Positions 1 to 8,145 of a stretch of 64,000 bases of DNA are shown here, one piece after another. Each line of letters starts with the position of its first letter. Within the stretch, counting starts at the first letter, position 1. Both the position numbers and the translations under genes were made by a program. This stretch comes from Qipengyuania aestuarii (GTDB lineage Bacteria > Pseudomonadota > Alphaproteobacteria > Sphingomonadales > Sphingomonadaceae), in NCBI RefSeq assembly GCF_019711535.1, contig NZ_JAIGNP010000001.1, positions 558,001 through 622,000 on the forward strand, written 5' to 3'. Below the pieces are notes generated by a model, which had not been told where the DNA came from, did not search any database, and saw only the letters and a program-made list of their open reading frames with translations.

Positions 1-374
1 CAGCGGCAGGGGTATTCCTCCTGCTCGATGCCGCCAAACCCTTGGCAAAGAGGAAGAAATCGGCCCCGAAAGTCCGCAGCCTTCCTGCGGCCAGACGATC
101 CACCGGCAAGGCCTTGGCCACCTTCCTCATCGCCGGTCCGCTCTCTCTCCTCGCCAGCCTCGTGATCGCGCTGGCCCTCCGCGACCTCATTGCGGCCACC
201 GGCGGCTCTGAAGCCAATGCGAATGTGACCGTGCTCGCCTTCGTCCCGCTCGCCTGGCCCCTCCTCTCCTTCGCCGTCCTCACCATGAGGTCGCGCATGA
301 GACAATTTGCTTGGCTTTCAGCGCCCGCGCTCGCCTGCCTCCCACTGGTTCTGGTCCAGGGAGCGGTGATATGA
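1..374 (+). CDS. membrane protein, 5'-truncated by window edge
   Basis: The frame is open to the first base of the window, so the true start probably lies outside it; a TTG at 42 is the only internal start and lacks a convincing ribosome binding site. The visible ~123 residues hold a hydrophobic N-terminal stretch, a basic loop (AKRKKSAPK), and about three further hydrophobic segments, so it is an integral inner-membrane protein. Its stop overlaps the start of the PepSY gene (ATGA at 371-374), which implies one operon. Small multi-pass proteins beside PepSY proteins commonly accompany TonB-dependent siderophore receptors, so a role in iron uptake is inferred. The family was not identified. 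Confidence 0.6.
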   Translation, partial: AAGVFLLLDAAKPLAKRKKSAPKVRSLPAARRSTGKALATFLIAGPLSLLASLVIALALRDLIAATGGSEANANVTVLAFVPLAWPLLSFAVLTMRSRMRQFAWLSAPALACLPLVLVQGAVI

Positions 375-1657
375 GAAAGGATGCCGAGAACGGTCTGGTC
401 CAGCGAAGCCTGGCGGCGCATTCCACCATCGGCCTGATCTGCTGTGCCTTGCTCTATCTGATCTGCGTCAGCGGCACCGCACTCGTCCTCTACGAGGAGT
501 GGCAGAGGCTCGAACAGCCGGGCGCGCCGGAAATGGCGACGATCGCTCCAGCCAGCGTCCAGCGGGCAGCGCAGAACGTGCTGCAGCGGGAAGAAGGCTC
601 TCCGACCACCACCCATCTCTATGTTCATCTGCCGGTGCCATCGCTGCCCCGTACGACAGTGACGACCGACACGCAGGCCTTTCATGTCGACGGGGACGGC
701 GCGGTCGTCGAGCCCGAAGAGAATGCCTGGGCTGAGTTCCTTCTTGCACTCCATTACCGGCTCAACCTGCCCGCAACCATCGGCATGACCCTAGTGGGCG
801 CGTTCGGCGCCATGATCGTTGCTCTCAGCGTCTCGGGAATACTGGCGCATCCGCGCATCTTCCGGGACGCCTTCCGTCTGCGTGCCCGTCGCTGGGACGA
901 AGTGGCAACCGTGGACTGGCACAACCGGCTTGCGGTTTGGACCCTGCCCTTCGCATTGGCGATTGCGCTGACTGGATCGGTCATCGGGTTGTTCTACGTG
1001 ACTGCAGGCGGCCTGGCCTACGCAGGGTACGAAGGCGACAGCGAAGCCGCCATCGCGCCGATTTTCGGCGACGAGCCTGCCGAGAACGCGGCACCTGCGC
1101 CTGTCGCCAATCTGGTCCCCGCACTTGAATATATGGCGCGCGAATTCCCGGAGGTACGGCCTTCCTACGTCATACTCCACGATCCCGGCACGGTCGGCCA
1201 GCATGTCCAGATTGTCGGCCTTCATCCGCAGCGCCTGATCTTCGGCGAATACTATGCCTTCGACGCCAACGGGCGGTTTCATGGCACAGCCGGCCTTGCC
1301 GACGGTGAAATCGGCCAGCAACTGGCGGCGTCGGTCTATAATCTGCATTTTGGCAACTTCGGCGGATTGCCGGTCAAGATCGCCTATATTCTGTTCGGGC
1401 TAGCGCTCTGCATCGTCGTCGCGACAGGGACCTTCATCTGGCTCAACAAGCGAGAGCGACAAGGCTCGGGCGCGCCTCTTTTGCGGGCGGGCTGGTGGGG
1501 GCTGGTCGTTGGTGTACCGGCAGGCTTGGTCACCACACTCGCTGTACGCCTCGTCATCGGGAATGAGGTGGCTTTCGTGCCGATCTACTGGGCGACTTGC
1601 CTGCTTGTGCTGGTTGGTTTTGTTTCCCGCGAACTGGCGCAGAAACGCCAGAATTGA
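371..1657 (+). CDS. PepSY-associated TM protein (iron-regulated)
   Basis: The 428-residue protein has the PepSY_TM (PiuB-like) layout: an N-terminal TM helix after a short charged segment (about residues 15-40), a periplasmic PepSY-like region, further TM helices near residues 135-160 and 180-215, a second periplasmic segment, and C-terminal helices. Members of this family sit in the inner membrane and are usually co-expressed with siderophore receptors; some act as ferric-siderophore reductases, but no activity can be read directly here. The ATG at 371 was chosen because it overlaps the upstream stop by the usual ATGA arrangement. An in-frame ATG at 311 would lie deep inside the upstream gene and add a non-hydrophobic leader. 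Confidence 0.85.
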   Translation: MRKDAENGLVQRSLAAHSTIGLICCALLYLICVSGTALVLYEEWQRLEQPGAPEMATIAPASVQRAAQNVLQREEGSPTTTHLYVHLPVPSLPRTTVTTDTQAFHVDGDGAVVEPEENAWAEFLLALHYRLNLPATIGMTLVGAFGAMIVALSVSGILAHPRIFRDAFRLRARRWDEVATVDWHNRLAVWTLPFALAIALTGSVIGLFYVTAGGLAYAGYEGDSEAAIAPIFGDEPAENAAPAPVANLVPALEYMAREFPEVRPSYVILHDPGTVGQHVQIVGLHPQRLIFGEYYAFDANGRFHGTAGLADGEIGQQLAASVYNLHFGNFGGLPVKIAYILFGLALCIVVATGTFIWLNKRERQGSGAPLLRAGWWGLVVGVPAGLVTTLAVRLVIGNEVAFVPIYWATCLLVLVGFVSRELAQKRQN

Positions 1658-1728
1658 TTGCAAGAGTTTTCCTTCGCAAGCATCAAAGTCGCCAAGGGAC
1701 ATCGCGCCTTATGTAACCGTGCCGGTCG

Positions 1729-2001
1729 CTACTTGCGATTGCGATTGGCCGTCATGGGATCTGGCTTTTTGGGCGGCTTCCACTCTGGCGGAGGAACCGG
1801 CCTTTGCCGGCTCGTGCCCAGCCCCATCGCTCCCGGTCGCTGACGCGCGAGGCCGCTCGTGTCTGCCTCGGCAGCCGCTTCAGCATCCGCTCCGCCGCGC
1901 ATCAGATTGATCCGATCGCGGATGCGCCGTGCCTCCTCGAAATCGAGAGCATCTGCGGCCGCCTGCATGTCACGCTGAAGATCTTCGACAGTCTTTTCCA
2001 T
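1729..2001 (-). CDS. UvrB/UvrC (UVR) motif protein
   Basis: A 90-residue protein starting MEKTVEDLQRDM, with an N-terminal UVR helical-hairpin motif (about residues 3-36, core DALDFEEARRIRDRI) like the segment by which UvrB and UvrC contact each other. The remainder is low-complexity, Ala/Pro/Lys-rich and probably disordered, ending with a PPKKPDPM stretch. Stand-alone UVR proteins occur widely in alphaproteobacteria and their function is mostly unknown; some UVR motifs mediate oligomerisation (as in McsA and ClpC). The start at 2001 puts the UVR motif at the N terminus; an upstream ATG at 2067 adds 22 residues with no family resemblance. No repair gene is adjacent. Confidence 0.8.
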   Translation of the reverse strand: MEKTVEDLQRDMQAAADALDFEEARRIRDRINLMRGGADAEAAAEADTSGLARQRPGAMGLGTSRQRPVPPPEWKPPKKPDPMTANRNRK

Positions 2002-2166
2002 GCCTACTCTACGCACCGGCCCGGTATTCGGCACCATCCACGATCGGATGACCGACACCAGGCCCAATATATCTTTGGCCGCACAAGACAGAAATGACTT
2101 CTCCCGATGCGACGGAGCACACCGGGATAAGTCGTTCGCCGAGCATTACGCTAAACCAGCCAGTTA

Positions 2167-2853
2167 TCAGGCAGCGTTCTTGACCGCCTCCAGCAACGCT
2201 TTCGCAGCGGGTGCCGACGATGCAGGGTTCTGCCCCGTAATCAGCAATCCGTCTTCCAGCACATAAGGGCCCCAGTCGGGTCCGCTGGAATAGTTGCCGC
2301 CTTTCGCCTTCAGTTCATCTTCCACGAGGAACGGGACCACATCTGTCAGTCCGACGCCTTCTTCTTCGGTGTTGGTGAAACCGGTGACGCGTTTGCCTTG
2401 AACCAGCGGCGTTCCATCGGCGGACTTGACGTGGCGCAGGACGCCGGGCGCGTGGCAGACCAGCGCGACAGGCTTCTCGGCCGCAACGAAGCTTTCGATC
2501 AGCGCGATCGATGTCTTGTCCTCCGCGAGATCCCACAGCGGGCCGTGGCCGCCGGGATAGAACACGGTATCGAAATCACCTTCGTTCACATCGGCCAGCT
2601 TCACGGTTTCCCCGAGCTGCTTCATCGCCGCCTCATCGGCTTCGAAGCGCCGCGTGTCGTCGGTCTTCGCATCGGGTTCATTGCTCTTCGGGTCGAGCGG
2701 CGGGCGTCCGCCAAGCGGCGAGGCCAGAGTGATTTCCGCGCCCGCATCCTTGAACGCATAATATGGCGCGGCAAGCTCTTCGAGCCAGAAGCCGGTCTTT
2801 TTGCCTGTATCCCCAAGCGTGTCGTGCGATGTCAGTACCATTAGTACCTTCAT
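2167..2853 (-). CDS. DJ-1/PfpI family hydrolase (glyoxalase III-like)
   Basis: A 228-residue class I glutamine-amidotransferase-like protein. The nucleophile elbow VCHAPG carries the expected catalytic cysteine, and the early acidic residue (in the GKKTGFWLEELAAPYY region) and the HGPLWD segment match Hsp31/YDR533C-type members. These act as glyoxalase III or methylglyoxal/protein deglycases in the cytoplasm. The start at 2853 is fixed by a strong GGAAGGAG sequence 5-12 bases upstream; the frame opens further upstream but without a binding site. It is divergent from a NemR-like regulator, with a palindrome between them, which supports a role in electrophile (glyoxal, aldehyde or quinone) detoxification. 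Confidence 0.88.
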   Translation of the reverse strand: MKVLMVLTSHDTLGDTGKKTGFWLEELAAPYYAFKDAGAEITLASPLGGRPPLDPKSNEPDAKTDDTRRFEADEAAMKQLGETVKLADVNEGDFDTVFYPGGHGPLWDLAEDKTSIALIESFVAAEKPVALVCHAPGVLRHVKSADGTPLVQGKRVTGFTNTEEEGVGLTDVVPFLVEDELKAKGGNYSSGPDWGPYVLEDGLLITGQNPASSAPAAKALLEAVKNAA

Positions 2854-2980
2854 GATAATCTCCTTCCGTGCGGCACAAAACGGCCGCTGGTGAATAACAG
2901 GCCCAGTAAAGTTGGTCTCAGCCCACTCCGATTTCGAAGCGCGCCACCCTTGGGCCTCTGTCAAAATGGATTTAGGAACG

Positions 2981-2999
2981 ACTAGACCGATCGTCTAGT
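2981..2999. promoter_or_regulatory. palindromic operator for NemR-like regulator (putative)
   Basis: A perfect inverted repeat, ACTAGAC-CGATC-GTCTAGT (7-bp arms, 5-bp spacer), sits in the divergent intergenic region about 128 bp from the DJ-1 start and 148 bp from the regulator start. TetR-family proteins bind such palindromes next to their own genes. From memory, NemR sites have a TAGAC...GTCTA core; this was not checked. Inferred to repress both divergent genes. Confidence 0.65.
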
Positions 3000-3146
3000 G
3001 CCGCAGGCGATTTTAATTTCCGGATCGCCGCGAAAGCCAACCGCTCCTGATAATCTTATGATTTTTCCGCAACTTCCACGGCTCGCGCGACCTCCTCGAA
3101 GCCCCATCTCGTAGACGTGAGGTGCAAGCGTCCCTACATGGGGGTG

Positions 3147-3749
3147 ATGGCTGCCACTCACCCCCACCACGACACCAGATCGGCCATCCTGTCGGTCGGA
3201 CAGGCGATCATGGGACGAAAAGGATATTCCGCGGTCGGATTGGCCGAGATCCTCTCGGAGGCCGGAGTGCCCAAGGGCTCGTTTTACCACTACTTCGGTT
3301 CGAAAGATGCTTTCGGCCAGGCCATGGTCGCTGCCTATTTCGAGGAATATCTCGCCGAGATGGATGAGATCTTGTCCGCGCCCGAAGCGATCGGGGCAGA
3401 CCGTCTCATGCATTACTTCGCCAACTGGCGCGAGAACCAGGCAGCCTTCGATTGTCAGGGCCGCTGTCTCGCGGTGAAACTGGGCGCAGAAGTCTCCGAT
3501 CTGTCCGAACCCATGCGGCTTGCGCTCAAGTCAGGCACGTCCGGCATCATCTCTCGGCTGGAGAGCGCGCTGAAAGCGGCACTTGTCGATGGCTCGGTAA
3601 AGTTCGACGGAGATGCTCGCGATGTCGCCGCTTTGCTCTACAACCTTTGGCTGGGGGCAAGCGTGATGGCGAAGATCCAACGGACGCAAGCACCCTTCGA
3701 AAGCGCACTTCGCTCGACACGGCAGATGCTGGCGATATCGGAAGCCTGA
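3147..3749 (+). CDS. nemR: NemR-like TetR/AcrR family redox repressor
   Basis: A 200-residue TetR-family repressor with the helix-turn-helix at residues 27-50 (LSEAGVPKGSFYHYFGSKDA) and a ligand-sensing C-terminal domain. It follows E. coli NemR along its length, including the conserved block GRCLAVKLGAEVSDLSEPMR. Cys107 matches the redox-active Cys106 of NemR, and the lysine in LGASVMAKIQ matches NemR Lys175. NemR responds to reactive electrophiles and chlorine species and controls an aldehyde or N-ethylmaleimide reductase plus glyoxalase. The start MAATHPHHDTR was chosen because it matches the NemR N-terminal length; ATGs at 3117 and 3138 are alternatives. It is divergent from the DJ-1 gene. 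Symbol assigned by similarity recalled from memory. Confidence 0.82.
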   Translation: MAATHPHHDTRSAILSVGQAIMGRKGYSAVGLAEILSEAGVPKGSFYHYFGSKDAFGQAMVAAYFEEYLAEMDEILSAPEAIGADRLMHYFANWRENQAAFDCQGRCLAVKLGAEVSDLSEPMRLALKSGTSGIISRLESALKAALVDGSVKFDGDARDVAALLYNLWLGASVMAKIQRTQAPFESALRSTRQMLAISEA

Positions 3750-3828
3750 TCATAGCACGATAGTACCGCCGGCTGGGCTGAACCCTGTATAATGCTGTAA
3801 GGTTAGAGGACCTTTACCGATCCGATAC

Positions 3829-3905
3829 TGGTAGCGGAGGAGGGACTCGAACCCCCGACACGCGGATTATGATTCCGCTGCTCTAACCACCTGAGCTACT
3901 CCGCC
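3829..3905 (-). tRNA. tRNA-Met (CAT), elongator
   Basis: The minus strand folds as a complete cloverleaf: acceptor stem starting GGCGGAG, D arm AGCTCAGGTGGTTAGAGC, anticodon arm with CAT (plus-strand 3869-3871), T arm GGGGGTTCGAGTCCC, and an encoded CCA. The sequence follows the alphaproteobacterial elongator tRNA-Met, not the initiator (there is a normal first pair and no GGG/CCC anticodon stem). The acceptor begins with a G-T wobble at 1:72. Confidence 0.95.
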
Positions 3906-3981
3906 CCAAAGGGCCGCGCGGCGGGCAGATGCCCGCTCGGCAGGCGGCGCATTTAGGGCGGGAAGGCCCCCCGGTCAACAC

Positions 3982-4500
3982 TCATTTCCCCCTAAATGCG
4001 AAGCGGCGGATAAATTCCCATGGACCGCCACGATAGGCATGCAGCGCAAGGCCGGGAAAAGCGATTTCGCGGGCCTCGATCGTGCCCAAAAGCTGCGCCT
4101 GCAATGCCTTTGCTTCCTTGGACGTGACCTTGTTCTGGATCGTCACGTGCAGCCGCGGTCTATGCTGGTCCTGCTGGGTCAGGAGCCCGCGAAAATGCTC
4201 GGCAATCTCGTCCCGCAGGGCCAGCAGGTCCGGACTGGACAGCTTAATCGCAGTGCCCCCGCCAAGCGACATCAGCCCTTCCACCTGCCCGCGAACCGGG
4301 GCGACCTCGCCCACAAGGCGCGCCAGATATCGGCGCAGCTCATCCTCGCATTGCGCAGGGATCGCGTGGAATAGCGTGACATGCGCTTCGAGATAGTTGC
4401 GCTCCGGCGGGAAATGCTCGGTGCGCAAGGCGGTGTACCGATGATGCAGCTCGGGCGGAAGCTCCGCCGTTAGGATCAGAGGGGCGTCCGCCTCGCTCAC
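3982..4500 (-). CDS. 2'-5' RNA ligase-like 2H phosphoesterase
   Basis: A 172-residue protein with the two HxTx-type motifs of the 2H phosphoesterase superfamily (HVTLFH and HVTIQNK, about 85 residues apart). Members hydrolyse or ligate cyclic and 2'-5' phosphodiester bonds in RNA (ThpR/LigT) or small nucleotides; the true substrate is not predictable. A GTG start at 4500 overlaps the mltG stop as GTGA, the usual coupling arrangement; another GTG at 4533 would give a longer overlap. It is the last gene of the acpP-fabF-mltG operon, so it is co-transcribed with envelope-lipid and cell-wall genes, an association that need not be functional. Confidence 0.85.
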   Translation of the reverse strand: MSEADAPLILTAELPPELHHRYTALRTEHFPPERNYLEAHVTLFHAIPAQCEDELRRYLARLVGEVAPVRGQVEGLMSLGGGTAIKLSSPDLLALRDEIAEHFRGLLTQQDQHRPRLHVTIQNKVTSKEAKALQAQLLGTIEAREIAFPGLALHAYRGGPWEFIRRFAFRGK

Positions 4501-5465
4501 ATTTCCCCGCGCTCGCGCCGCAGCTTGCGCCACGCTGCCGCATTGCGATTATGTTCGTCGAGGGTCTCGGCGAAGACATGGCCCCCGCTGCCATCGGCCA
4601 CGTAATAGAGCGCCTTGGTCTCGGCAGGATCCAGCACGGCGGCAATCGCCTCGCGTCCCGGATTGGTGATCGGTCCGATGGGCAGGCCCGCAATCGCCCG
4701 CGTGTTATAGGGGTTCCTGTCGCGCAGCTCGGAGATCTTGATGCGCCGGCCCAGCGGCTTGCCCTTGGTGATGGGATAGATCGTGGTCGCATCGGCGCCC
4801 AGCGACATACCGATGCGCACGCGGTTCGACAGCGCGCCAGCCACCATGCGCCGTTCGTCGGGGACGGCCGTTTCCTTCTCCACCACCGACGCGAGGATGA
4901 CTGCTTCTTCGGGAGATTTCACCACGGCTTTCGACGTCCGCTTGGCCCAGGCATCGGCGAGATATTCGTCCATAGCCGCCTGCATGCGGGCCACCACGGA
5001 TGCCCTGCTCTCACCCCGTTCGAAATCATAGGTATCGGGCAGGATCGAGCCTTCTTCGGGGACCGGTACTTCGCCTGTCAGCAGGTCTTCCGCCATCAGG
5101 CGTTCCCACACCATGATCGAGGGCAGGCCTTCGGGCACGGTGACGAAACGGCGGATCACCTGGCCGTTCTGGAACGTGTCGAGGATCTGCGACGCGCTTG
5201 CGTTAGCCGGAATGAGAAACTCGCCCGCCTGGATCGGATCGCCCGAACCCAGCACCTTCGCCCGCAGCAGGAAACTGTCCGACGAATCGATCAGCCCTTC
5301 CTCGTCCAGCAGGCGCGCGACGGCAGTCAGCGTCGAACCCTGGGGCACGATGAAGCTGGTGTCCTCCTCGACATCGGCTGAGCCGTACCAGCCGCTGGCG
5401 AACCATACGAGGCCCGCCAGCCCTATAAGGACCACGGCCCCCAGTACGAGGCCGAGCTTCTTCAT
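4497..5465 (-). CDS. mltG: endolytic murein transglycosylase MltG
   Basis: A 322-residue YceG-like protein: N-terminal membrane anchor (residues 4-26), a LysM-like subdomain (about 37-110), and the catalytic domain with ASVVEKET, which holds the catalytic glutamate. Further family signatures are GLPIGPITNPG and YYVADGSGGHVFAETLDEH near the C terminus. MltG cleaves nascent glycan strands at the outer face of the inner membrane and so sets strand length during peptidoglycan synthesis. It begins one base after the fabF stop and overlaps the downstream 2H phosphoesterase gene by 4 bp, so translation is likely coupled. A fabF-mltG neighbourhood is common in proteobacteria. Confidence 0.95.
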   Translation of the reverse strand: MKKLGLVLGAVVLIGLAGLVWFASGWYGSADVEEDTSFIVPQGSTLTAVARLLDEEGLIDSSDSFLLRAKVLGSGDPIQAGEFLIPANASASQILDTFQNGQVIRRFVTVPEGLPSIMVWERLMAEDLLTGEVPVPEEGSILPDTYDFERGESRASVVARMQAAMDEYLADAWAKRTSKAVVKSPEEAVILASVVEKETAVPDERRMVAGALSNRVRIGMSLGADATTIYPITKGKPLGRRIKISELRDRNPYNTRAIAGLPIGPITNPGREAIAAVLDPAETKALYYVADGSGGHVFAETLDEHNRNAAAWRKLRRERGEM

Positions 5466-5466
5466 G

Positions 5467-6726
5467 TCAGTCGACCTTTCGCATGATCAGCGATGCATTG
5501 GTCCCGCCAAAGCCGAAGCTGTTGTTCAGGACTGCCTCGACTTCGCGCTTCTTGGCCTCGTGCGGCACCAGATCGACGCCTTCCGTGCCCTCGTCGGGAT
5601 CGTCGAGGTTCAGCGTAGGAGGAACGATCTGGTCGCGGATGGCAAGGATGCAGAACACCGCTTCTACCGCGCCAGCGCCGCCGAGCAGATGGCCGATGGC
5701 GGATTTCGTGCTGCTCATCGAAGCACCGCACAGATCGTCGCCAAGCACGCGCTTTACCGCAGCGAGCTCGATCGTGTCGGCCATGGTCGAAGTACCGTGA
5801 GCGTTGACGTAATCGATGTCGCAGGGTTCGAGCCCGGCCTTCTTCAGCGCCATGCGCATGGCCAGTTCCGCGCCGCGGCCTTCGGGATGCGGGGCGGTGA
5901 CGTGATAGGCATCGCCCGACATGCCATAGCCGACGACTTCGGCATAAATCTTCGCACCGCGCGCCTTGGCGTGTTCATATTCTTCCAGCACGACGACGCC
6001 GGCGCCCTCGCCCATGACGAAACCGGCACGGTTCTTGTCATAGGGGCGGCTCGCCTTTTCAGGCTGGTCGTTCATATCGGTGTTGAGCGCACGCGCCTGC
6101 GCGAAACCGGCAATGCCGAGCGGGTTGACGGTCGATTCCGCGCCGCCCGCCAGCATGATGTCGGCATCGTCGTCGCGAATCATGCGCGCCGCATCGCCGA
6201 TCGAATGCGCGCCGGTCGAACAGGCGGTGACGACGGCGTGGTTCGGGCCCATCAGGCCATAGCGGATCGAAACCTGACCGCTGATCAGGTTGATGATGCG
6301 TCCGTGGACGAAGTGCGGGCTGACACGGCCGGGGCCGCGTTCATGCAGATTGACCGATTCCTTCTCGATGCCCGGCAGACCGCCGATCCCCGCGCCGATC
6401 GAGACACCGGCGCGTTCGCGCGTCGCTTCGTCCATCTCCATCAGACCGGCATCCTCGAGCGCCTGACCGGCGGCATCGAGGCCGAAGACGATGAAGGGAT
6501 CGACCTGCCGCTGGATCTTGGGATCGACGCGCTTGTCGGCATCGAAGCCCCAGGGGTGGTCTTTGTTTTTCACCTCGCAGGCGATCGTCGCCTTCTGGTT
6601 CGAGGCATCGAAACGGGTGATCTGCCCCGCCCCGCTCTTGCCAGCAATCAGGTTGGCCCAGCTGGTTTCGACGTCTCCGCCCAACGGGGTGACGAGGCCA
6701 AGTCCGGTAACGACCACACGACGCAT
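5467..6726 (-). CDS. fabF: beta-ketoacyl-ACP synthase II
   Basis: A 419-residue KAS II condensing enzyme. The Cys-His-His triad is visible in VTACSTGAHSIGDA, NAHGTSTMADT and SAIGHLLGGAG, with the lysine just ahead of the last motif. The N terminus (RRVVVTGLGLVTPLGGDVE) and the C-terminal NNSFGFGGTNASL are typical. It elongates acyl-ACP with malonyl-ACP in cytoplasmic type II fatty acid synthesis and normally handles C16:1 to C18:1, the main membrane fatty acid of these bacteria. It lies 97 bp downstream of acpP, in the same direction, and directly ahead of mltG. Confidence 0.97.
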   Translation of the reverse strand: MRRVVVTGLGLVTPLGGDVETSWANLIAGKSGAGQITRFDASNQKATIACEVKNKDHPWGFDADKRVDPKIQRQVDPFIVFGLDAAGQALEDAGLMEMDEATRERAGVSIGAGIGGLPGIEKESVNLHERGPGRVSPHFVHGRIINLISGQVSIRYGLMGPNHAVVTACSTGAHSIGDAARMIRDDDADIMLAGGAESTVNPLGIAGFAQARALNTDMNDQPEKASRPYDKNRAGFVMGEGAGVVVLEEYEHAKARGAKIYAEVVGYGMSGDAYHVTAPHPEGRGAELAMRMALKKAGLEPCDIDYVNAHGTSTMADTIELAAVKRVLGDDLCGASMSSTKSAIGHLLGGAGAVEAVFCILAIRDQIVPPTLNLDDPDEGTEGVDLVPHEAKKREVEAVLNNSFGFGGTNASLIMRKVD

Positions 6727-6823
6727 GAATTTCTCCGCAAAAAAGACAACAGGCCCGGCCCATCGTCAGGGTCGGGCCTGTCCAGTCCCGCACGCAAGGT
6801 ACGGGTCGTGAAAAGCTTGGGGC

Positions 6824-7060
6824 TTAGCCCTTATGCTCTTCGATATACTTGGTCGCATCGCCGACGGTGGTGATCTTCTCAGCCGCATCGTCGGGGATTT
6901 CCACGCCGAATTCTTCTTCGAACGCCATCACCAGTTCGACGATGTCGAGGCTGTCTGCGCCCAGATCATCGATGAAGCTGGCTTCCTGGGTGACCTTGTC
7001 GGCCTCGACGCCGAGATGCTCGACGACAATCTTCTGCACGCGGTCGGCAGTATCGCTCAT
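6824..7060 (-). CDS. acpP: acyl carrier protein
   Basis: A 78-residue acidic protein with the 4'-phosphopantetheine attachment motif DSLDIVEL, where Ser carries the prosthetic arm after AcpS modification. The length and the ending are those of the primary fatty-acid ACP. It carries growing acyl chains for FabF and FabZ (both in this window) and for phospholipid acyltransferases. A purine-rich AGAGGGAAAAG lies just upstream of the ATG. It is the first gene of the acpP-fabF-mltG group, and the promoter is probably in the 155 bp between here and the divergent gene at 7216. Confidence 0.97.
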   Translation of the reverse strand: MSDTADRVQKIVVEHLGVEADKVTQEASFIDDLGADSLDIVELVMAFEEEFGVEIPDDAAEKITTVGDATKYIEEHKG

Positions 7061-7215
7061 TCTTTTCCCTCTCAGTCTTGGGGGTTTGATAGTTGGCCAT
7101 CGCCCTAGTCAACGCCGCAGCGCAGCGCAAGGGCAACTCGTCTCCTTCACCGAACCCATTGGCGCTTTTGAGCATTGAGTGTGCAATACCCATTTCGAAA
7201 AAGGAAGACATTTCA

Positions 7216-7647
7216 ATGGCTACCACAACCTTCAAGAGCCTTACCGACACCACCTTCGATTCGGTCGAAGGCTATCGCCAGGCAGGTGAAAAAGCCAACA
7301 ATCCCCAGCTCAAGCAGGCGCTACAGCAGCGCGGCATCCAGCGTGAAGCCACGCTGCGCCAGATGAACGCCGAGCTGGAGCGTCAGGGCGACGAGCTCGT
7401 GACCAAGGGCACCTTGACTGGCGAAGCGCACCAAATGTGGCAGAGCATAACCTCGGCATTCGAAAGCGATGACGAAGCAGCGGCAGAGCGCGTCGAGGAA
7501 GGCGAAGACTACATCAAGGGCAAGTTCGAAAAGGCGCTCAACGGCGATCAGCTCGAAGCGCAGGAACGTGCGATCGTGCAGCAGTGCTATAATGAAATCT
7601 GCGAAGGCGACCGGTTCGGCGACATGATTTCGAAGCAATACGACTGA
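7216..7647 (+). CDS. PA2169-family four-helix-bundle protein (DUF2383)
   Basis: A 143-residue, strongly helical, acidic protein beginning MATTTFKSLTDTTFDSVEGY. The heptad-like stretches KANNPQLKQALQQRGIQREAT and AIVQQCYNEICEGDRFGDMI fit the ferritin-like DUF2383 fold (PA2169 family). Members are small stress-related proteins without known chemistry; the EXXH-type metal ligands of true ferritins are not evident. The ATG at 7216 has a good AAAAAGGAAGA site 7-10 bases upstream; earlier in-frame ATGs are not supported. It is monocistronic with a clear terminator just downstream at 7670. Confidence 0.75.
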   Translation: MATTTFKSLTDTTFDSVEGYRQAGEKANNPQLKQALQQRGIQREATLRQMNAELERQGDELVTKGTLTGEAHQMWQSITSAFESDDEAAAERVEEGEDYIKGKFEKALNGDQLEAQERAIVQQCYNEICEGDRFGDMISKQYD

Positions 7648-7669
7648 TCACCGAGTAGTCGTTTGAAGG

Positions 7670-7701
7670 AGGGCGCGGAGCATAGGCTTCGCGCCCTTTT
7701 T
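7670..7701 (+). terminator. Rho-independent terminator
   Basis: AGGGCGC and GCGCCCT arms (7670-7676 and 7691-7697), extended through partly paired GGAGC and GGCTTC, are followed by a run of T. It terminates the PA2169-family gene. Confidence 0.8.
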
Positions 7702-7724
7702 CGTGTGCAAAGCGTTCGCTGAGA

Positions 7725-8120
7725 ATGCGCCTATCGTTTTCGCTCGCTCCGAACATCGCCGCGCTCACCGGTTGCGCCATGACGCCTGCCCCGCCCCCTT
7801 TTCCCAGCTATGAATATGCCGGGATCGATCTGGGGGCGACTGTGGAAGGCCAAGTGGACCTGATCGATTGCTGCCTGATTATCGAGCCGGTCCTAGGCGG
7901 AGAGGTTCAGCCGCCCGTCAATCTGATCATGCCTCTCGGCACGCGGCTCGAAGGCGGCGTGATCGTCCTGCCCAAGGAAAATGGAGGTGCCCGGATTGCG
8001 CTGGGCAGCGCGGCCCGTTTCCAGGGCGGCTACAACACGATCGACGAGAAAATCACATGGGCGCGCAACCCCGGCAACTGCCGGGGCGACGCTTTCATCG
8101 TCAATCGGACCTACCCATAG
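7725..8120 (+). CDS. hypothetical protein, possible lipoprotein
   Basis: A 131-residue protein of unknown family. The N terminus is hydrophobic and short, followed by a lipobox-like ALTGC (Cys at residue 17) and a Pro-rich linker, so export as a lipoprotein is possible, but the signal is short and lacks a clear basic n-region. The body is rich in Gly, Ile and Val and looks beta-rich (VNLIMPLGTRLEGGVIVLP), with two adjacent cysteines (DCCL). No strong ribosome binding site is visible. It lies between a terminator and the convergent aspS gene, so it is probably expressed alone. Confidence 0.55.
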   Translation: MRLSFSLAPNIAALTGCAMTPAPPPFPSYEYAGIDLGATVEGQVDLIDCCLIIEPVLGGEVQPPVNLIMPLGTRLEGGVIVLPKENGGARIALGSAARFQGGYNTIDEKITWARNPGNCRGDAFIVNRTYP

Positions 8121-8145
8121 GCTTCAGCCTTGGGAGCGGCGGCGA

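Noticed and set aside
3829..3905. Integration site at tRNA-Met
   Set aside because: Flanking genes are ordinary; no integrase and no direct repeat of the tRNA 3' end was found nearby.
5113..6873. 586-residue plus-strand frame opposite fabF and mltG
   Set aside because: Antisense shadow; fabF and mltG are fully supported by motifs in the other strand.
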